Shown here one piece after another: positions 7,076 through 10,759 of a stretch of 10,759 nt of DNA. The DNA is from an uncultured Clostridia bacterium (GTDB lineage: Bacteria; Bacillota; Clostridia; Oscillospirales; Oscillospiraceae). The stretch spans positions 1 to 10,759 of the forward strand of contig CAMVJF010000041.1 of the NCBI GenBank assembly GCA_947167725.1, given 5' to 3'. Position 1 is the stretch's first letter. The number at the start of each line of letters is the position of its first letter. Both the position numbers and the translations under genes were made by a program. The notes under the pieces were generated by a model. It was given only the letters and a program-made list of their open reading frames with translations. It was not told the origin of the DNA and ran no database searches.

Positions 7076-7675
7076 TCAGACCTCCGCGAGCTTATAGCTG
7101 CGGTAAGGATATCTGCATTTTTCCGCTTTCAGGATCGCGTTGAGCTCCTGAGCGGCTTCATCCAAATCGTCGTTGATGATGATATAGTCGTAAAAGTCGG
7201 CCTCGCCGTATTCTTCCCGGGCGCGGATCAGACGGCCTTCGATCGTCTCGGCGCTGTCCGTCCCGCGAAGGATCAGCCTCTTTTTCAGTTCCTCGAGCGT
7301 GGGCGGGATGATAAAGATCTTGACGGCCTCGGGCATCTTAACGCTGACCTGGCGCGCACCCTGCACTTCAATATCGAGAAACACGTTCTTCCCTTCGGCG
7401 AGCTTGTCCTCTACAAAACGGCGCGGTGTGCCGTAAGAATTTCCGACGTAAGTCGCGTGCTCAAGAAGCTCGTCATCCGCGACCATCTTGTCGAAGCGCT
7501 GCTGGTCAATAAAGAAGTATTCCTTTCCGTCCTGTTCGCCGGGCCGTGCCTTTCGTGTCGTGACGGAGATGGAGAAGCATGCGTCGTCTCTGCCCTCGAT
7601 CGCGCGAAAGACAACAGAGGATTTTCCGGCACCCGACGGTCCGGAAATTACGATCAGTCTGCCATTTTCCTTCAT
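7076..7675 (-). CDS. gmk: guanylate kinase
   Basis: Phosphorylates GMP to GDP with ATP, an essential step in GTP and dGTP supply and a known (p)ppGpp target in Bacillota. The 199-residue protein begins with the P-loop SGPSGAGKSS (11-20), followed by the GMP-binding segment SVTTRKARPGEQDG with the YFF strand after it, EHATYVGNSYGTPR (72-85), VFLDIEVQGARQV (98-110), and the lid arginines in RGTDSAETIEGRL. All the parts of a complete bacterial guanylate kinase are present. It follows remA after 22 bases, the classic remA-gmk-rpoZ order. The bases before the ATG contain no convincing ribosome binding site (only a GGA 11 bases away), so translation may rely on remA or be weak; no better in-frame start exists. 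Confidence 0.97.
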   Translation of the reverse strand: MKENGRLIVISGPSGAGKSSVVFRAIEGRDDACFSISVTTRKARPGEQDGKEYFFIDQQRFDKMVADDELLEHATYVGNSYGTPRRFVEDKLAEGKNVFLDIEVQGARQVSVKMPEAVKIFIIPPTLEELKKRLILRGTDSAETIEGRLIRAREEYGEADFYDYIIINDDLDEAAQELNAILKAEKCRYPYRSYKLAEV

Positions 7676-7697
7676 GTTACTACTGTCCGTTTCTTTT

Positions 7698-7931
7698 TTA
7701 TTCTTCAGCCCGCTGCGCCAGCGTCTCAGGCGGAAGCGAGGAGAGGATCAGATTGCCGCTGTCCGTTACGATCACGGACTTTGTGCTTCGGCCGAAGGAG
7801 GCGTCGATCAGCAGCCCGCGGTCGCGTACGTCCTGGATCATACGCTTGATCGGTGCGGATTCCGGCGAGACGATCGATACGATCCTGTCCGCCGAAACAA
7901 GGTTTCCGAATCCGATGTTGATAAGCTTCAT
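7698..7931 (-). CDS. remA: RemA-like DNA-binding regulator (DUF370)
   Basis: A 77-residue protein matching RemA/YlzA, which in Bacillus subtilis forms ring-like oligomers that bind DNA and activates biofilm matrix and osmoprotection genes. Recognisable stretches are INIGFGNLVSADRI, IVSPESAPIKRMIQD, the central LLIDASFGRSTKSVIV and ILSSLPPETLAQR, covering the whole family length. The ATG at 7931 is preceded by GTGAGG at 8 bases, inside the end of yicC, and the gene starts 10 bases after that stop. Placement between yicC and gmk is conserved across Bacillota, well beyond biofilm formers, so the targets in this organism cannot be assumed to be matrix genes. No operator-like repeats were recognised upstream. 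Confidence 0.95.
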   Translation of the reverse strand: MKLINIGFGNLVSADRIVSIVSPESAPIKRMIQDVRDRGLLIDASFGRSTKSVIVTDSGNLILSSLPPETLAQRAEE

Positions 7932-7941
7932 CTTTGGGGCC

Positions 7942-8820
7942 TCACTCTATATTCTGTATCTGCTCACGGATCTTCTCGATCTCGGATTTCAGTTCTACGA
8001 CAAGATGGGCAATGTCGGAATTCTGGCACTTCGACCCGATCGTGTTCGCCTCGCGATTGAATTCCTGAATCAGAAAATCGATCTTGCGGCCGATCGGTGA
8101 GGCGCCGGAAAGCATGGAACGAAGCTGAGACATGTGACTGCGCAGGCGGACCGTTTCCTCGTCGACCGCAATGCGGTCGGCGTAGATCGCCGCCTCTGCG
8201 AGGATGCGGTTCTCATCTACGTCGGCGGAAGTGAGCAGCTCGCTCATTTTCTCACGAAGTCGATTTCGATAGGCCTCGACGGTTTTGGGAGATTCCTGCT
8301 CGATGGTTGAAACCAGAGAAGAAATCGTCTCAAGCTTGTCCATAACGTCGGAGCACAGCTTTTTGCCCTCGCGCAGGCGCATCGCGTCGAAGTCCGCAAG
8401 AGCTTGCTCCGTAACGGCTGCAATGCCCTCGCTGATGGCATCCGCGTCCAGTTCCTTCTTTTCGACGCTCAGGATATCCGGAAAACGGCTGGCGGAAACA
8501 GCGGTGAGATCGCAGTCCAGACCGTATTCATCGGAGATATGGCGTATGGCCTCGACATAACCGCGAAGGAGCGACTCGTTTACCTTTACGTTCATTCCAT
8601 CTGCGCGGGAACTGTCAACATTGATGAACACGTCGACTTTGCCGCGGCTGATATGACGCCCGACCGCGGATTTTACCGCCTCCTCGGCAAAAAGGAAGCT
8701 CCTCGGCATGCGGACCGAGACATCTTGATAACGGTTATTGACGCTTTTGACTTCTACGCTGATTTCAAGCTCGCCGACAGCGCCTTTTGCGCTGCCGAAG
8801 CCGGTCATGCTTTTGATCAT
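7942..8820 (-). CDS. yicC: YicC/YloC family endoribonuclease
   Basis: Cytoplasmic RNase; E. coli YicC is an endoribonuclease tied to small-RNA turnover, while the Bacillus counterpart is YloC. The 292-residue product starts with the family hallmark MIKSMTGFGSA, continues with EISVEVKSVNNRYQDV and the ISRGKVDVFI strand of the N-terminal domain, and ends with the DUF1732-type domain: ASPIGRKIDFLIQEFNRE, NTIGSKCQ and VVELKSEIEKIREQIQNIE. The start has a strong GGAGG (8826-8830) 5 bases from the ATG, 15 bases after the RseC-like gene. The substrate in this organism is unknown. The family assignment is secure; the symbol follows E. coli. Confidence 0.95.
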   Translation of the reverse strand: MIKSMTGFGSAKGAVGELEISVEVKSVNNRYQDVSVRMPRSFLFAEEAVKSAVGRHISRGKVDVFINVDSSRADGMNVKVNESLLRGYVEAIRHISDEYGLDCDLTAVSASRFPDILSVEKKELDADAISEGIAAVTEQALADFDAMRLREGKKLCSDVMDKLETISSLVSTIEQESPKTVEAYRNRLREKMSELLTSADVDENRILAEAAIYADRIAVDEETVRLRSHMSQLRSMLSGASPIGRKIDFLIQEFNREANTIGSKCQNSDIAHLVVELKSEIEKIREQIQNIE

Positions 8821-8835
8821 GTCATCCTCCGTTGC

Positions 8836-9243
8836 TTATTCAAGAACCTTGATGATGTCGTAGCTGATGTTCTTTTTCTTTTTCCCGCGCTGCGTCGCGA
8901 CAAGGATAAGCGCTCCGAGAGCCAGTCCGAGAAAGCTGCATAAAATGCAGATCCCCTCCTTCGCTCCGGCGAGATAGGCCGCGGTGTAGCCGCAAAGAAA
9001 CAGGACCAGCGGCATTACATAGACGAGAAAGATCGCGCAGAAGACGGCCGAGGTCTTGCTCTCGATCAAAACACGCTGTCCGGGCTGCGCCGAGATTTGA
9101 TTTTTGGCGAGCGCTTTGACTTCGCTTTGCAGCATGCAGCTCTCACAGCTGCCGCAGTTCCCGCCGCACGCGGTCATGCGCGTGACGGCGACTTCCGCCA
9201 TTTCGTGCGCCAGGAGCCTCACGACGATGCCTTCCTGTGTCAT
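8836..9243 (-). CDS. RseC/MucC-family (SoxR-reducing system) membrane protein
   Basis: Complete 135-residue inner-membrane protein. Residues 1-60 form a small soluble domain with a cysteine cluster TACGGNCGSCESC (Cys26, 30, 33, 36; spacing x3, x2, x2) that could bind an iron-sulfur cluster or serve in thiol redox. Two hydrophobic helices follow (about 66-92 and 97-116), with further cysteines at 69, 84, 99 and 102, then a basic tail GKKKKN. This plan matches RseC of the E. coli SoxR-reducing system and MucC of Pseudomonas. A rsx/rnf electron-transfer operon is the usual partner, but none is in view. AAAGGA (9250-9255), inside the end of cdaR, lies 6 bases before the ATG, so translation may be coupled. 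The function here is inferred from family only, and no symbol is assigned for that reason. Confidence 0.85.
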   Translation of the reverse strand: MTQEGIVVRLLAHEMAEVAVTRMTACGGNCGSCESCMLQSEVKALAKNQISAQPGQRVLIESKTSAVFCAIFLVYVMPLVLFLCGYTAAYLAGAKEGICILCSFLGLALGALILVATQRGKKKKNISYDIIKVLE

Positions 9244-9246
9244 TCC

Positions 9247-10506
9247 TTATCCTTTCTTTATGACGATATTGATCGTGTAGTGGTCGATCGCGCCGACGTC
9301 CGTAAAGCCGTCGACCTGAATCTTGACCTCGGGAAGCAGCTGCCCCGTCGTGGTGTTGTAATCCTTCAGATCCGCCACGACGCGGATATTGTCGCTTCTG
9401 ACTTCCTGAAGCTGCTCGGGCGTGCCGCGCAGCGTGACTTTAAGGCTTTCGGTGAGAATGTCCACACTATAGCCGTCCGTGACGTTCGTATAAATCATAT
9501 TATCGCGGCTGACCGAGAAATCGCGCGTTTCGAGCCCGACGATCTCGATTTTTACATTGGCCTCCGTGATGCCGGAGAGATTCTTCAGCCCGTCGTCATA
9601 TTTGATGAGATAGGTGTCGCTGAATGTAGAAGAAAAATCCCTGAGGTCGATGGTCGCGAGCGAGATTTTGTTGATCGAGGAAAGGACCGCGGAATCTCCG
9701 GCCAGCGTGATCGATTTCGGTTCGATCGTGTATTTTACGTTTTCTTCCGATGCACCGGCGCCGGGGATCAAATTGATGTCCAGCGGGATCTCCTTCACCT
9801 CGAGGATACGGATCGTCGCCTTGACCGTGTCCTCGGAAAAGCTCAAACCGGTCGTTGAACACTCGTCCCCTTCTTCGTTGAGCAGAACATAGGGTGAGGC
9901 AGCGGAATAGGTGCTGTTAATCTCCTGCGAGCCGAATTCTACCCATGCGCGCGAGATGTCCTTCAAATAGGTCTCAGGTCCGTAGATCGTGATCGTGGAG
10001 GGCTCGAACTCCGGCGCTTCGGCCGTGAAGCCCTCCGCCACGCTTCCTTCAAAGCTGCCGACGACGGGGACGACCTTCTTCGTCTGCGCAGAGACCATAA
10101 AGTTCACAGTCTCGGGCGTTTTGGAGCGGACTTTGACGTTGCTCGTATCGGTGCCGTCCGGAAATTTTACGGTATACTGCATGGAGGTAAAAGCCGACTG
10201 GGTCAGCTTGCTGACATCGATCTGTGCGATAAGATCATTTGAGCTCCAGCGTCCGACGATACGGCGCGGTCCGGAAACCTCAACTGTGACGGTGCTGGTG
10301 CTGGGATCGATCACTACCATGTTCCGGGAGTTCAGAAGGATGTCCTCGCCGACAAAATCCACGCGAACGCCGCGGAAAGTCTGTTGATACTCCTCCGACT
10401 CCTGTCCGGTGATATAGATCCAGAGACTAACCGAGGCAAGCAGCGCGATAACAAGCCAAAACGCCTTGCTGTTATACAGCTTCGTCATGATGTTCGTCTT
10501 TTTCAT
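9247..10506 (-). CDS. cdaR: CdaR, YbbR-domain regulator of diadenylate cyclase
   Basis: Membrane-anchored extracytoplasmic protein that binds and modulates the diadenylate cyclase CdaA, encoded just upstream. The 419-residue product has a short basic N-terminus, one hydrophobic helix (about residues 15-33, FWLVIALLASVSLWIYI), then four YbbR repeats at about 43-138, 142-233, 236-325 and 327-417. The repeats share the pattern of a hydrophobic strand, a G-P or G-T/D turn, a helix, and a strand ending in a conserved D, for example VTVEVSGPRRIV, ITIYGPETYL, ITLAGDSAVL and VTLRGTPEQL. AAGGGG at 10514-10519 lies 7 bases before the ATG at 10506, which overlaps cdaA by 35 bases; a later ATG at 10488 has no such site. 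In many Bacillota glmM follows cdaR, but here an RseC-like gene does. Confidence 0.95.
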   Translation of the reverse strand: MKKTNIMTKLYNSKAFWLVIALLASVSLWIYITGQESEEYQQTFRGVRVDFVGEDILLNSRNMVVIDPSTSTVTVEVSGPRRIVGRWSSNDLIAQIDVSKLTQSAFTSMQYTVKFPDGTDTSNVKVRSKTPETVNFMVSAQTKKVVPVVGSFEGSVAEGFTAEAPEFEPSTITIYGPETYLKDISRAWVEFGSQEINSTYSAASPYVLLNEEGDECSTTGLSFSEDTVKATIRILEVKEIPLDINLIPGAGASEENVKYTIEPKSITLAGDSAVLSSINKISLATIDLRDFSSTFSDTYLIKYDDGLKNLSGITEANVKIEIVGLETRDFSVSRDNMIYTNVTDGYSVDILTESLKVTLRGTPEQLQEVRSDNIRVVADLKDYNTTTGQLLPEVKIQVDGFTDVGAIDHYTINIVIKKG

Positions 10507-10759
10507 TCCGATTCCCCTTCAAGAGCTTGTTCAAGAACTGCTTGAAGCCATTCGGCTTCTTCTCCGTTTCCTCGGTGATCAGCTCGGTGCGAAGAAGGCG
10601 CTCGAGCGTCGCTGCGTTCAGGTGACGCTTGAGCATGCCGTCGATCGCAACCGAGATCGATCCCGTCTCCTCGGAGACGATGACCACGACCGCGTCGGAC
10701 TGTTCGCTCAAACCGATGCCGGCGCGATGGCGCATGCCGAGATCCTTCCTCAGGTTCGT
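10472..10759 (-). CDS. cdaA: diadenylate cyclase CdaA, C-terminal part (5' end beyond window)
   Basis: Makes cyclic di-AMP from two ATP at the membrane; c-di-AMP controls potassium and osmolyte uptake and cell-wall homeostasis. Only the last 95 residues are in view. They begin TNLRKDLGMRHRAG and contain the nucleotide-binding RHR motif, then IGLSEQSDAVVVIVSEETG, which is the end of the DisA_N catalytic domain, and a charged tail ending HHDEAV. The DGA motif and the three N-terminal membrane helices would lie past base 10759. An ATG at 10735 inside the domain is not a start. The stop lies 35 bases inside cdaR, a long overlap that suggests the two proteins are made together. Confidence 0.95.
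   Translation of the reverse strand, partial: TNLRKDLGMRHRAGIGLSEQSDAVVVIVSEETGSISVAIDGMLKRHLNAATLERLLRTELITEETEKKPNGFKQFLNKLLKGNRNEKDEHHDEAV

Noticed and set aside
9097..9858. 253-codon plus-strand open frame opposite rseC and cdaR
   Set aside because: Antisense shadow rich in Asp/Arg/Val from complementing CdaR codons; no domain recognised.

Overview
The window is a tightly packed run of thirteen genes, all on the minus strand, that reads as one long housekeeping gene cluster. It has a base composition clearly above 50% GC. Ten genes are complete with a certain or near-certain family, and one (RseC-like) is complete with only a family-level assignment. Two genes are cut by the window ends. 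No tRNA, rRNA, CRISPR array, insertion sequence, phage gene or gap over 300 bases was seen. The combination of cdaA-cdaR, remA (DUF370), a small omega subunit, the priA-def-fmt-rsmB-rlmN order and a PP2C phosphatase after rlmN points to a Bacillota genome. A GC-rich member of the Clostridia is the best guess, but no species can be named.

Layout in transcription order, from right to left. (1) 10759-9247: the end of the diadenylate cyclase gene cdaA and the whole of its membrane regulator cdaR, overlapping by 35 bases. (2) 9243-8836: a small cysteine-rich membrane protein of the RseC/MucC family. (3) 8820-7698: a YicC/YloC-type endoribonuclease and the DNA-binding regulator RemA. (4) 7675-6834: guanylate kinase and RNA polymerase omega. 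(5) 6805-4556: the replication-restart helicase PriA. (6) 4537-3097: peptide deformylase and methionyl-tRNA formyltransferase, the two ends of the formyl-methionine cycle. (7) 3100-741: the rRNA methyltransferases RsmB and RlmN. (8) 724-1: a PP2C-type serine/threonine phosphatase, truncated at the window edge, which in related genomes is normally followed by a PASTA-domain kinase.

Functionally the cluster joins cyclic-di-AMP signalling and envelope sensing, GMP/GDP supply, transcription, replication restart, translation initiation and rRNA modification. The end of fmt overlaps the start of rsmB, rsmB overlaps rlmN, and several ribosome binding sites lie inside the previous gene's last codons, so translation is probably coupled along much of the cluster. 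Several starts were set by ribosome binding sites and family alignment rather than by the longest open frame (priA, rpoZ, fmt, rsmB, def, rlmN).

I did not find a clearly new biological system. The points worth a second look are modest. They are the joining of the cdaA-cdaR pair to the yicC-remA-gmk-rpoZ cluster through an RseC-like protein, the absence of glmM and coaBC at their usual positions, a DEEQ helicase motif in PriA, a promoter-like sequence inside def, and a short GC-rich hairpin just before rpoZ.
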